Shown: positions 1 to 10,014 of the stretch, piece by piece
Layout: each line of letters opens with the position of its first letter
How positions within the stretch are numbered: the stretch's first letter is position 1
Source: Agapanthus africanus
Taxonomy: Eukaryota > Streptophyta > Magnoliopsida > Asparagales > Amaryllidaceae
Assembly: GCA_030015575.1 (NCBI GenBank)
Contig: CM057344.1
Location: forward strand, 185,831,044-185,895,043
DNA: 64,000 nt
Direction of reading: 5' to 3'
The notes under the pieces: model-generated
Told to the model about the DNA's origin: nothing
Database searches by the model: none
The model's input: the letters and a program-made list of their open reading frames with translations, nothing else
Program-made: the position numbers and the translations under genes

Positions 1-1007
1 TGCAATATTCTGGTCTGAACAGACAGCGAAGCTCGGCAAGAGTTCTTCTGTTTGGGTCACCCATTATAAGAAAGAAAGAGGGGAAAGAGTAGGAAAGGAA
101 GAAAAATAATTGGTTGGTTTTGAAAAAGAGACGGATTTATGAAAATTCATACAGACATGCACAAGCAACCCTATATCTAATGGTCACCTAGGTCAAGTCT
201 CTAGACCGCTCCTAGACTTCCAGAAGACAAATCGCAGGATAAATCCTCTACTGCCTCTTTATCCCTCCTGTGGCCAGGTAAGTGGGAGGTTATTCTCAAT
301 GTAAGTAGCGGGCCTGATTAAATAACCACTTGCCTTAGACACACTTGCCTTAGACACCACAAAAGAAATGCAGATAAGCAATAGATTAGCCATGACCTTC
401 TTCTGTCCTAATGGAGAGCGACGGTCCTTAGAGTCTTGTCTATATATTTTTTAGTTAATGAAGGGTGATGCGGATGCTAGTTTTGTGATTTTTGGGGCTT
501 AGGAAGGGTAATGAAATCTCTACCTAATCTGAATTTGGTCTTTTCCCCTTAATTTCTGTATTAAAATATGCACAAAACAACCAATTTCAAGAATCGCAAC
601 AAGAATTTTATTTTTTTAGCAACGCTGCGAATTTTTGCAAAGAATTCTGCAGAAAAGTGTTATTGGACAAGATCAGAGAGGAGAGGAGAGAACAGAGAAT
701 ATAGCACAGAAGTTTGGAACAGTGAACCACCTAAACGACAGCGGAACCGCCGCAAAAACACCTCATTTGCCGCGGATCCGCGGTGTAAAGGAGGGATTAG
801 TGTTTCAACTTTTTCTTGTAGCTTCTTGTACTCCTCTGGAATCTGTAGAATGTCTCTAAATCTTGATCTCACTGCTACAATGATTCCAGATTACCTCGCA
901 AAAATTCAAACACTAAACGTTAAGCACATGTTGCGATTCTGGGATGAAAATTTGATGGAATAAAAATTTTTCAACTCAAATAACAAAAACGAAAAAAATA
1001 GCACACA
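1..1007 (-). mobile_element. Leader of a tRNA-Asp-primed LTR retrotransposon, runs off the left edge
   Basis: This stretch lies on the internal side of a minus-strand tRNA-Asp primer site, so it should be the 5' untranslated leader of an Athila-like (Gypsy) element whose genes lie left of the window. I see no gag or pol motif. The short open frames on either strand look random. The only distinct feature is a GC-rich dyad at 735-783, about 225 nt after the primer site in element sense. Assignment rests on the primer site; the lineage name is inference. Confidence 0.4.
735..783 (-). repeat. GC-rich dyad about 225 nt from the primer site
   Basis: A GC-rich island in AT-rich DNA. It contains the perfect 14-bp palindrome CCGCGGATCCGCGG at 770-783 and GCGGAACCGCCGC upstream of it. 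Related dyads stand at a similar distance after the primer sites of the copia elements in this window. Confidence 0.6.
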
Positions 1008-1025
1008 TCCCCGGCAACTGCGCCA
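1008..1025 (-). other. Primer binding site, tRNA-Asp type
   Basis: On the minus strand this reads TGGCGCAGTTGCCGGGGA. It is complementary to the 3' end of plant tRNA-Asp with one mismatch and is the primer site typical of Athila-type Gypsy elements. It sets the orientation of the element (minus) and the left border of its 5' LTR. Confidence 0.7.
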
Positions 1026-1383
1026 TTTGATTGATCATCTTTATTGTGTTAAGTAAAATGTTTCACAACCAAAGAAATTTATACCGCAATCAATTAACGG
1101 TGTCGAAGTAGCGCGTTAATGAATACGGATCGTCCACTGAGATGCGAGGATTTGTTCGATTATGCTAGATTTGAGTCAAATTGAAAATTTAAAAGAAAAT
1201 GATTCAAGATTTGTGAGTTATAATTTCAAGAAACATAAAGAATATAGATCTAGAATCAAGAAGTTATCCAAATAAATTTAGTTATCAAGATTTGTAGAAT
1301 AACTTGTAGGAATCGATCAAATTGGTAGCAATTATGAGTACTAGAATTACGAATCTTATCTATTGATTAATTGTAGCTAGATC

Positions 1384-1469
1384 GATGACGATCAATGAAG
1401 ATTAGGGATCTATTGAAGAAACTAGGGTTTCTCCTTCACTATCCCTTATCTTTTCATTGATTATCATTC
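1384..1469. repeat. Imperfect inverted repeat inside the LTR
   Basis: Arms at 1384-1409 and 1441-1469 are mostly complementary. Both contain a form of ATCAATGAA followed by GATNAGGGAT on the same strand reading. The 31-nt centre is itself partly self-complementary (GAAGAAAC against GTTTCTCCTTC). It could fold as a hairpin of about 85 nt in the LTR transcript. Confidence 0.6.
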
Positions 1470-2102
1470 AAATCTAGCCTCTAGCAAAGAGGATCTTCAA
1501 TCGTTTGATCCCTAATTTGCAACGAAATAATCAAGAACATGATCTCGATCCAAATTAGGTCATCAAAGATTCTTTTTCCTAGAGTTCACAAATCTCATAA
1601 GACTAAAGAGTAGTAAAAGGATCTCATCATCATTAGATCTATCGATTCTCTCGATTCCTTTACAAGCGGAGATTTCACTCACACAAAATTAAAGAATCAA
1701 GAATCAAGTATTTTCATAATGCAAGAATGTAAAGCAAGCGAGAATTAAAAATTTATCACCTTCATTAAATATCTTCAAATTACACAACTCCTCAATTCGA
1801 GGTACAAGATTAGGCTCTCGATCGCTGCTTTGAAGAGGTGAATTTGTCGTCGATCTTTGCTTCGCTCAATCGCCGTGAGCCTTGGATCGAATGCGGATCT
1901 CTTGTTTGGATGACGACCGGCGTTGCGATGAAGGATCGTTGATAGCTCGCTTGATTTGCTTCTCGATGGATCTTGATTTGGCTTTGGAATTGGATTTGGT
2001 TTAGGGTTTGGATCACAAAGTTGTGTCACTCAACTTGTGTGTGATTTGGCTCAATATTCAACAACTAATTGTCTAACCCCTTTCACCTTAGATCTAGATC
2101 CC

Positions 2103-2110
2103 CTTTTATA
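2103..2110 (-). promoter_or_regulatory. TATA box of the LTR promoter
   Basis: The minus strand reads TATAAAAG within GAATTTTATAAAAGGGG, a strong plant TATA context. It faces the primer site of this element, as a 5' LTR promoter should. Confidence 0.6.
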
Positions 2111-2120
2111 AAATTCAAAT

Positions 2121-2314
2121 GAATCTTCCCTCCAAAGCTAGGTTGTTAGAGAGAGCCTTCTAGAATGAGGTAGGTTGTTAAGGAAAGCCTTCTAGAATGA
2201 GGTTGTTACAAGGAGCCTTCTAGAAGAAGGTTGTTATGCGGAGCCTTCCAGAATGAGCCATGTGGTAATTAGGCATCTTGAGGAGGCAAGGTTGTTGAGA
2301 TGAAACTTCTGGAG
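2121..2314 (-). promoter_or_regulatory. Heat-shock-element-like array upstream of the TATA box
   Basis: Four tandem units with a period of 28-32 bp carry TTCTAGAA at 2158-2165, 2190-2197 and 2218-2225 and TTCCAGAA at 2246-2253. GAATCTTC at 2121-2128 and GAAACTTCTGGAG at 2302-2314 add two more GAAnnTTC-type sites. These are the inverted GAA modules that plant heat-shock factors bind. On the element strand they sit about 10-200 nt upstream of the TATA box. Function is inferred from motif and position only. Confidence 0.45.
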
Positions 2315-2784
2315 AGATGTTGACTGCTAACGACCCTACTCGGCCGTGGATCCGTGGCAACTCGGCCAATTCGGCCGCGGTTCCGCAGCCATATAACTGG
2401 ATCTCTGCATCATATTTCTGGGGTATCTTAGTATTGGTCTTTGGTTCTTCATTTGATGTCTGGAATCTCATAATTATTTCTTTAATGTTGCCAGATTTCA
2501 AGTCTTTGACTTGCTGCGTTTTATCAGCACTTTTGCGATTCCGGTTCTTTGACCTGAAGAATTTTCTGCACACAATCTCGATAAAATGTGTTGAGATATA
2601 CAATATCATGCGGGAAGTAATAAACACACAATTTCCGAAAAAGAATGTCGATTATAACTATAACATGTGGTATTTGGTATTTTGCAGATGAATTTGTAAT
2701 CCGTGTTATATTTACAATAAACACCTTTAGATGATTAGAATAATGAGGAAATTGATATGTTACAGAATGCAATATTTTCAACTG

Positions 2785-2948
2785 AACATGTAACATAGAG
2801 ACAATCAGCGTACATATTAAAATAAAGAGCAACCAGATAGCATACTATCATGTCGAGCAAGAAAGTTCTACATATATATGTCCAAGCATCCACTACAATA
2901 TACATCGCATGTACAGTAATGGCCTCTAGGACATACATATCACTAACA
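2785..2948 (-). mobile_element. 3' LTR remnant of element A
   Basis: The last 164 bp (plus-strand reading) match the ends of the other minus-strand copia LTRs, for example 46165-46328 and 31026-31189, and finish in CTAACA. The rest is missing because the tRNA-Asp element intrudes at about 2780. Confidence 0.8.
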
Positions 2949-2962
2949 ATCTCCCACTTGCA
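2949..2962 (-). other. Polypurine tract of element A
   Basis: The minus strand reads TGCAAGTGGGAGAT directly before the LTR start TGTTAG. It would prime plus-strand DNA synthesis and is nearly identical in elements 1, 2a, A and C. Confidence 0.8.
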
Positions 2963-3770
2963 CTAGGGCCATCTGTTTTAGTATCACATACCCAACAATC
3001 AGCAGTGGTTGTAGTATCTCATACTCAACCATCCGTTAAAAGTCTCTCCTAGAAATATGCCTTTGTGAGTGGATCCACACTGTTGTCCTGTGTGTATACT
3101 CTCCTACCCTCGATCTCCCTGGAGATCAGCAATCTCCATGATCAGGTGATACTGCCTAAGAATATGTCTGGATAATAGATAGGACGGGGGTTCCTAGGCC
3201 TAAGCCACAACTCCATTGTCACACAATGGTAGGAACGAAGTTCATCTCATGAACTTACATACATCCAGACTACCTTTTTGGTAGCATCCTTGTTATCAAT
3301 GTATCCAGCCTTTATCGTCTAGTTTGCCATGGCATCTAGCTTGGAACTCTTCCAACATACCGTCCCTCCATTGAGGGTAAATACAATGCCTATGACTGAG
3401 TCACGTTCCGTACTTTCGAGCCAAAGCCCAGAAAAATCTAAACCAAAATCAAAAGAGAGTGAAGGAAAACCTTTCATGAAAATAACATGAAATCAATTAA
3501 GTTGCATTGAACCCCTTTTAAAAACATCAAAAATTTCCGAAAATTTCGGCTTACTTAGGTTACGTTGCGACTCTAGACGCTTCGTAATCTAAGTGCCGGT
3601 CACGTTCCGTACTTTCGGGTCATGACAGACTGACATTCACTCGATCTTACCACCCTAGAAGCTATCCTGTGATTCTCCTCAGGATCGATTGATACCATCT
3701 TACTACACCTAGTAAGAATCCTAACATCCACTTAGATCTATCTCATAGATCCAAATACCAGGATTTAGGA
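2963..3770 (-). pseudogene. RNase H relic, element A
   Basis: This is the 3' end of pol in element A. The minus strand can be aligned with the RNase H end of element 1: a stretch like RYHLIREIVD near 3120-3160 and DN-VDP-TKA near 3055-3090 are recognisable, but stops and shifts occur throughout. It is interrupted by a 229-bp insertion (3399-3627). Element C has the matching sequence without that insertion at 46343-46910. It can make no product. Confidence 0.6.
3399..3627. mobile_element. Small insertion with 5-bp target duplication
   Basis: A 229-bp segment is flanked by GACTG at 3394-3398 and 3628-3632. The uninterrupted site is seen in element C near 46745-46765. Near each end the insert has a direct copy of GTCACGTTCCGTACTTTCG (3400 and 3599). 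Its right end reads TTTCGGGTCATGACA, the reverse complement of the TGTCACGACCCGAAA terminus of element D, and its interior resembles D just inside its LTR. It may be a miniature or recombined LTR derivative related to D. Confidence 0.6.
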
Positions 3771-3779
3771 GGTATCACC

Positions 3780-4461
3780 TTGATCCTATATGGAGAATCT
3801 ATGTGAAAAGAGGAGATTGACCGGGCGTAGCATAGGAAACTCATTTCCTATCAAGAGTATGTCATCCATTTACAATACGAGAATCACCACCATACTCCCT
3901 ACTACCTTTTTGTATATACAAGGTTCATCTACTATTTTGATGAAGTCAAACGCTTTGACTACCACATCAAAACAGATGTTCCAACTCCGCGATGCCTGTT
4001 TTATCCCATAAAGCAAATTGTACACGTTTCTGCTGCTCCCACTGTCTACGAAGCCTTCTGGCTCTATACTTATAGATGCTCTTTTCTAAATCACCATTTA
4101 AAAAATCAGTCATGACACCCAACCGCCAGATATCATAGTCATTGTATGTAGTAATGGCAAGTAAAATCCGGATGGACTTAAGCATAGACACTTCAAAAGG
4201 TTTCATCATTATCCACACCTAGTCGATGACGAGAACTTTTTGCAACAAGTCTTACCTTTGAAAGTCTCAACTTTTCCATGTACACCAAGTAATCTTCTCA
4301 AGATATACTTGCTCCTGATGGGGATTTAACCCTTCAGATAAAGTAACCAAAGTCCATACTTTGTTGGTGTACATAGATTCCATCTTAGATCGCATAACAA
4401 CCAGCCATTCCCACAGAGTCCCCACTCCTGATGGCCCGCTCGAAACTAGTTGGGTCATCAT
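3780..4461 (-). pseudogene. Reverse transcriptase relic, element A
   Basis: The minus strand keeps RT landmarks: KMESMYTNKVWTLV (linker into RT) at about 4350-4400, MLKSIRILLAI near 4150-4190, and KQASRSWN near 3970-4000. The first catalytic Asp (normally in DVKTAFLNG) is Gly here, and Lys two residues on is Met. One extra base in the following stretch shifts the frame before KQASRSW. The YVDD box has a stop in place of Tyr. The Gly change and the extra base are shared with element C (46914-47520). No active enzyme is possible. Confidence 0.8.
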
Positions 4462-4479
4462 CTCATGATGTTATCCTCG

Positions 4480-5624
4480 CTCCCACTGTCATAGAGAAAA
4501 CCGAAGTATCTCTCAGGTGGGTGAGGAACCCTACTAGATCGGCGGAGAGGCTGAGGTTCGTTGGGAGCTATTGAATCCTCCGGTTCTACCAAATCATCAG
4601 CTGCAGTTGTATAGCTAGAACTGCTTCCAGTTCTACCTCATGTCCACTAATTTCTTCACAAGAAATTCCCTTTCTAAAAGGTGGCATGCTGAGAAATAAA
4701 ACACATTTTGCTCCTCAGTGTGGTAGAAAATATTCTCTTGCGGATGCTTGGGATATCCAACAAACTTCCACAGAACTGACCTTGCCTCGAGCTTGTCCGG
4801 ATTTTGCTTTTAGACATAGGCCGGACAATCCAAATCTTAACATACATAAGAGATGGGCTCTTCCTATTTCACATCACATATGGAGTGGTAGGCACGTGAT
4901 TTGATTGGAACCCTATTCAATAAATATGCAGCTTCTCAAGTGCATAACCCCAAAAGGAAATAGACAACTCAGTAGTACTCATCATAGAGCACACCATATC
5001 ACATAGGGTGTGATTGCTCTGCCCCGATATATCAATGTGTTGTGGTGTATACGGAGGAGTAATGCTGAGAGAGAATCTCATTCTTCTTTAGAATAGTCCA
5101 GGATCTCCGTGCTCAAGTATTCTCCTCTCTGATCTCATCAAAGGACATAATACATATACCCGTTTTGGTACTCTACTTCTGACTTATATTCTTTGAATAT
5201 CTCAAAAGTTTCAGACTTGTGTTTCAACAGGAATATATGTCCGAATCTTGAGAGATCATCAGTAAATTTAATGAAGTACAAAGAACCAGTCCTGGTATGT
5301 GTAGACAGGGGACTTACATACATCATCATGTATCAATCCTAAGAGTTTACCAACTCTTTCTCTGTTTCCAATAAACGGAGCTATGGTCATCTTATCTTTG
5401 TGACATGACTGGCAAGTTTCATAAGATGTAAATTCAAACTGATTTAAATATGCATCTTTATGTAACTTAACTAGTCTTGTCGCATTGATATGACCTAGCC
5501 TATAATGTCTCAAGAAGGATTCGTTCATTTCTGAACTCTTCCTCTTGTGTGTGTTTTGTACGTTAAGAACTGTGGTTTGATTAAGAACGTATATACTTTT
5601 AGATAACGTGCCTGAACCGATCAA
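4480..5624 (-). pseudogene. Integrase and GAG-pre-integrase relic, element A
   Basis: Longest open piece 5268-5624: it begins like the end of the protease-IN linker (IGSGTLSKSIYVLNQ), then FLRHYRLGHINATRLVKLH and CQSC, which are the His and Cys ligands of the pre-integrase zinc finger. Then comes LIHDDVC, where the first catalytic Asp would lie. A second piece (5138-5329) continues into the core with FTDDLSRFGHIFLLKHKSE. Downstream parts towards 4480 are broken into short frames. It is the equivalent of 15480-16600 in element 1. Confidence 0.75.
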
Positions 5625-5699
5625 CTCTTGATATAGGAAATGTTCAAAACATTATCCAACAATACAAAATTATATCCTTCTTTACTTAATAAAGAGACT

Positions 5700-6173
5700 G
5701 ATATGATGTTGTATATCAAGTTCGGTATCTAATAACATTCGTTCGGAATCAATGTATTTGGTAATACAGGGTGATAACTACCAACAACTTGGCTACAACA
5801 CTTGGACCATTTCTAACTCTTGAAACTTATCACCCATTCTCAGTTCTCTACCTATCTGTAGCCCGTGTAACATATTATATATGTGGGATCCTGATCCGGT
5901 GTCTCATACCCATGATGTAAAGGATACTGAGAAACAGTTCTCTGTACTGAACATACCCGAAGAAGATGCATCATCATGCACTTTCTTCATTTAGGCGGCA
6001 TGGGAATCCTGGTAATCCCCTATTTCCTGCTCGGTCTTATAACAATTATAAGTTGGAGCGGGACCAACTTTCCTTAGCTCAGTATAACAAGCGGGTTCAG
6101 TCAATACATCCATATTATTATCTTGATTAAGGCGTGACATGGTCGCTACCTGGAGAGACAGAGAAGAAAACAC
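5700..6173 (-). pseudogene. Protease relic and shortened gag stub, element A
   Basis: The stub starts MSRLNQDNNMDVLTEPACYTEL, similar to the Gag N-terminus of element 1 (MTRLKLLLDKNILTRPNYKDW), then jumps after about 25 residues to YNCYKTEQEIGDYQDS. That stretch lines up with the zinc-knuckle area. About 200 codons of Gag body are missing, and the same junction occurs in B and C. Beyond it the protease region is recognisable (GSGSHI-type sequence near 5890) but broken. A TCTCTCTCC-AG tract sits just before the ATG. Confidence 0.75.
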
Positions 6174-6582
6174 TTAGCGTATGCTCTTGCAAGATTAGAT
6201 TGGTTATTAATTTATCTAATCATGATGGCTCCCACTGTTTTAGTCAAATCCTCCTTCAAAGCCTAAAAGGAAAGACTAGCCGGGATTAATTACACCCTAC
6301 AATTTCGCCAATCTTTCAACCAGGCCAGTGTCGGTACTTTGAGGGAGGTTCCCCGTGCTTTTGCACGACCTAATTAAAATAAACCCCGTTTTCCCATAGT
6401 GGTAACCCTATTAACACCTTTCTAGTCTCCTACTTGATCGGCTAATTATGATGTGTAAAACTCTCTCAGGAGTAACTCTTACTCGCAGTGGGTATCGGGA
6501 TCCAACCATCTCATAAAAGTTATGCAATCTCATTGCAAATTTCAACACTTGAAATTCCCGATAACGTTTTACCCCTAACGTG

Positions 6583-6792
6583 CTATGACCTTGACGAATG
6601 CCAAACAACCTATAGTCCGCTAGTCAAGTTCAACCCGTATATTTCCTGATTGAATTAAACCCACCCGTACGACCCTTGACAAATGTCAAATAACGCCGTA
6701 CGAATACCCTAATCCAATCGCGTTGTATGCTAGTAGATAAGCACTAGTTAGCTACCATACACTACGCCTTGATGAATGCCAAACTACCGTAG
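6583..6792 (-). other. Triple-hairpin array, element A leader
   Basis: Three hairpins about 90 nt apart. Outer stems (plus-strand positions): CTACG 6762-6766 with CGTAG 6788-6792; CGTAC 6666-6670 with GTACG 6698-6702; CTAT 6583-6586 with ATAG 6612-6615. In element sense the inner stems are TTGRC with RTCAA and the apical loops are ATTC, ATTT and ATTC. Same design as in elements 1, 2a, 2b, B and C. Confidence 0.7.
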
Positions 6793-6940
6793 CATGAATA
6801 CTAAGTAGTACTTATCTGAAATGACGGAGGGCTACGCAGGTTTTTAAGAAAAACCATGAGCGTAATGAACTTGATATTGTTGTATAATCGAGCGATTTTG
6901 AAAAGGAGTGTTTTTGGAGGCTTTTAATAGTTTTGCTAAA

Positions 6941-7166
6941 GAGGTCACTCCCGGTGAAGGGATCTCGGCTCTTTCCTTATCGAATAAGGTGGTGGATATT
7001 CTACAAGGAATACCGCTATGAAAAGCAAAAGCCATAAAAGCAATCAAAAGACAAACCGAGTTTGTAGCATCTGCTAGTTTCGTTGAAGAGGTCACTCCCA
7101 GTGAAGGGATCTCGGCTCTTTCCTTATCGAATAAGGTGCTGGATTTTCTACAAGGAGCACTGCTAT
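6941..7166 (-). repeat. Duplicated leader module, element A
   Basis: Two direct copies of a unit of about 75 bp, about 140 bp apart. Each contains GTGAAGGGATCTCGGCTC and the small hairpin CCTTATCGAATAAGG (stem CCTTAT/ATAAGG). The pair also occurs in B, C, 2a and 2b but not in element 1. Confidence 0.75.
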
Positions 7167-8606
7167 GCAAAACAACAACTAGAGCTACCAGTTTTTAAAA
7201 CAAGTTTCTACAACATCTTTAGGTTTCTTTTATTTCATCAATCTCATTAATGAAGTCCCATTTATTATGCTTCCCAGCATCAGATATGAAACGAAAGCAA
7301 CAATATATAATATATATCATATATATATATATATAATATATACGCATTCGTCTCAAAATATAATCAATGATCACATCACAGAATATCGCAGCAGAACACA
7401 ACATATGAAAAATTGGATATACTAGGATTTTCGTGTTTTAAATTAAGCCTGTATAAAACATGGAATCCACGGTCGTGATGAATAGCCAATCCCACACACC
7501 TAGACCCCTACGAGAGTGGCAAGCAGCCCTAACAATTCTAGAGTTAGGAGACCCGGTCTCGACTCCTCGAGAAGGTCTCCCACTGGACCCTAGAACCCGG
7601 TTACCTGTGCTCCCAGCCTTGGGTCTATCCTAATACGGAAAAGTAAATAATATACAATGGTGACATCATCCTCAACCCGGAAATGCCCCAATAAAAGAAT
7701 ATTACATACAATGAATTTTACATGAATGAAAATGAAAAACTCTCATCTCACATAAAATCCCCGGCTATTCAAATACGTCGATCCAATATAACATATCACC
7801 GCAACACATAACATCACATGTCATCAACGTAAGTAAATATGCGTATCCCAATTGTCGTTGACATATAGCACCGAAACCAGTGATACAGCACATATTACAC
7901 TAACGGTCGCAGAAAAGAAAGTGAAAAACTACAACAGTTGGAATCCGCAACCACCTTAGACATCATAAACCCAACGTATCTCATACTTTGGATTTCATGC
8001 TTAGCCAAATGAATTCCTTAGACATCGCATGCCTAACAATTATAAACCCCGCATTTTAGTCTCGATATTGAAAACACCTTTTAATATCTAGTCGGGCAAT
8101 TCAACAAGATTCCTGACATCCTGATCGAATGCTCGTCGGAAACTTTAGTAGACAGTCGCAACCCCCGATACCGTCGACGAAGTGCACTAAAGCGAAACAC
8201 CGCTACCGCGAGCATCCGAACGGATGCTTTTGGCGACGGGGTTCTCCTACAGTCACTTGGTCGGGGCAATGGGGCGTGGCTATTTAATAATGTTACCCGG
8301 CGAGTATCCGCGTACACTACGTGATTGCGACGGACTTTTGATCACATCAAAATCCCGTGGCAACCGATCAAATGAGACTGAACTGCTAGATTTATAAAAT
8401 TCAAATTAGTTATCTCATAACTACATTTGTGGATTCCAAATATTGTATCCCATCACATGATACCCGGATGAACATTAAACTTTTCGATCGATTCATCAAA
8501 GTCCCATAATTTCCCGATAGCTCAACACTTGAGCACAGTTTTAGTAATACCCAGAATATGCCACTGTACCTATGCACCAGCCGTAGAAGGGCAAACCCAA
8601 GCCTCA

Positions 8607-8655
8607 CACATGTCGCCACGGAACTACGGCAAACCCTATGGTTTGACCGCTATTC
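8607..8655 (-). other. Second leader dyad, element A
   Basis: CGGAACTACGG and CCGCTATTCCG flank an AAACCCTATGGTTT centre, giving a long imperfect hairpin. Counterparts lie in B (35858-35912), C (51653-51707) and a captured fragment (44030-44083), with changes on both arms. Confidence 0.55.
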
Positions 8656-9174
8656 CGCAATCCAAAAAGTCGAGTTAGGGTTTCATTCTTCTAGAGGGTT
8701 CATAGGATTACTTGCATGTTTTTCCGAATACGTTAAACTTGGAAAAATGTGATTTTGACATCCGATCGAACTTTTTAACTTCTTCTAGACAACATGTGAA
8801 TAACCTGAAACAATGTTAAAAATATGAATACAAAACACTCTGAATTGTTTATAGCAAAAGATTACATCACATGCAAAATTAGCAAAAACAAACAACACCT
8901 GAAACACCAAAACCAAGTCTCTGGAACACAAAAAAAATTTCAGGGGGGTGCTCGGTTTTGGCCGAGATGTTAGGGTATGTGGCCGGCCAAAAAATCATGG
9001 AATCCCCTGAAATTTTTATAGTGTTCACTATATATCTCATACATCACTCTGTACTTGTTTGAAACTTTTTTTGAACAACTTTTAAAGTCGACAGAAACTA
9101 GGGTTTCGAATTGCAAGTTTCGGAGTTGTTTCAGCTTCGTAATCTTAAAAAAATCCGTATAAATTTCTAGCATT

Positions 9175-9186
9175 GCTCTAATACCA
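9175..9186 (-). other. Primer binding site of element A (tRNA-iMet)
   Basis: The minus strand reads TGGTATTAGAGC, one mismatch from the initiator-Met primer site TGGTATCAGAGC. It lies one base inside the LTR. Confidence 0.8.
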
Positions 9187-9187
9187 C

Positions 9188-10014
9188 TGCAGGGTTACCT
9201 AAGACGGCAACAACGTTTCAGGAGGCATCGTCCATGCCAAATTCAAAAATTTGCCGTTTTAGCTAACCCTAACAAAGAATCGTTAACCAGAAATCGACGG
9301 AATATAAAATGCAAACACTTTGCAAGTCAAGTGATCAAGGAATACAACCTTTGTAGACTGGTCCTTCACATCAATAGCTCCGTGTAGAAGTCCCCTTCGC
9401 TGCGATCGTGAACTCCGGACTATAGAGAGGCTCCCTTGAAGAAACGAACATCTTGCTTCGAAGACTTCGAGGCCGAAGATGATCTACGCCGAGGAGACAC
9501 TAACCCAAGCTATCTCTTCACTAATCATGAAATTACTGAAGCAAACACCTTATACTAAATGGCAAGTAGTAGAAGATGATGAAGTCGGAATTATGCTCAC
9601 ATTAGAAATCATTTTCTCACTCAAAATCATCACTTTCCATTGAAGCAAGAAAGCTTGAGAGGAAGAAGAAGAAAGAACTCATAATATGAGTTAATCCATA
9701 TGAATTATTGCAACCATGGGTGAGTTAATCCCTCATGCCTAACTCATGTTTAGAATTAACCAACGGCTAAGGTTATGGCTTGGGTTAAGAAATATCTTAA
9801 GTATGACAAACAAGTGGACTTGGTCAATGTTCTCCAAGCTTCTCTAAGCTTAACCTTGACTAAATCCAAATGTTTAATTTTCTTAAAACAAATAAAACCC
9901 TAGCTTAAACCCTAGCATGGCTATAAGTCTCATACACCCATCTTGCATGTATCATCAAGTATGACACAATTCATGTACACAAATATACATATCACATATA
10001 TACAATGTGCATAT
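9188..10014 (-). mobile_element. 5' LTR of element A, piece 1 of 3
   Basis: Starts TGCAGGGTTACC next to the primer site and matches the LTR starts of B (36463) and C (52280). It is cut at 10014 by element 1. The last five bases, catat, are the left copy of that element's target duplication. No gene. Confidence 0.85.

Larger units (their letters stand above)
1028..2780 (-). mobile_element. Putative 5' LTR of the tRNA-Asp-primed element
   Basis: The LTR should start next to the primer site: TG at 1028 on the plus strand is CA on the element strand. The right end is placed just before copia LTR homology resumes at about 2785, with a terminal TTTTCA at 2775-2780; I see no convincing target duplication. 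It holds a minus-strand TATA box at 2103-2110, an array of heat-shock-element-like motifs upstream of it, a long imperfect inverted repeat at 1384-1469 and a second GC-rich dyad at 2333-2392. No coding sequence is recognisable. The borders are approximate because the partner LTR lies outside the window. Confidence 0.5.
6174..9174 (-). mobile_element. Untranslated leader of element A
   Basis: About 3 kb between primer site and gag stub, with no believable coding frame. In element sense it holds a GC-rich dyad near 8950-8990, a second dyad at 8607-8655, a duplicated module at 6941-7166, the triple-hairpin array at 6583-6792 and a pyrimidine-rich CAG acceptor-like tract before gag. A short AT repeat lies near 7316-7345. 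B and C have the same layout. Confidence 0.75.

Noticed and set aside
568-963. Open frame of 131 codons
   Set aside because: No family signature, overlaps other frames, and lies in the leader of the tRNA-Asp element. Chance open frame.
2317-2691. Open frame of 124 codons with a hydrophobic middle
   Set aside because: Sits inside an LTR across the GC dyad; no relative seen and no support for expression.
3394-3632. Reading the 229-bp insertion as a DNA transposon with inverted ends
   Set aside because: The ends show direct words rather than terminal inverted repeats of useful length, and the right end resembles an LTR terminus.
6941-7166. Direct repeats that might suggest a CRISPR array
   Set aside because: Only two copies, in a plant retrotransposon leader, with no spacer logic.
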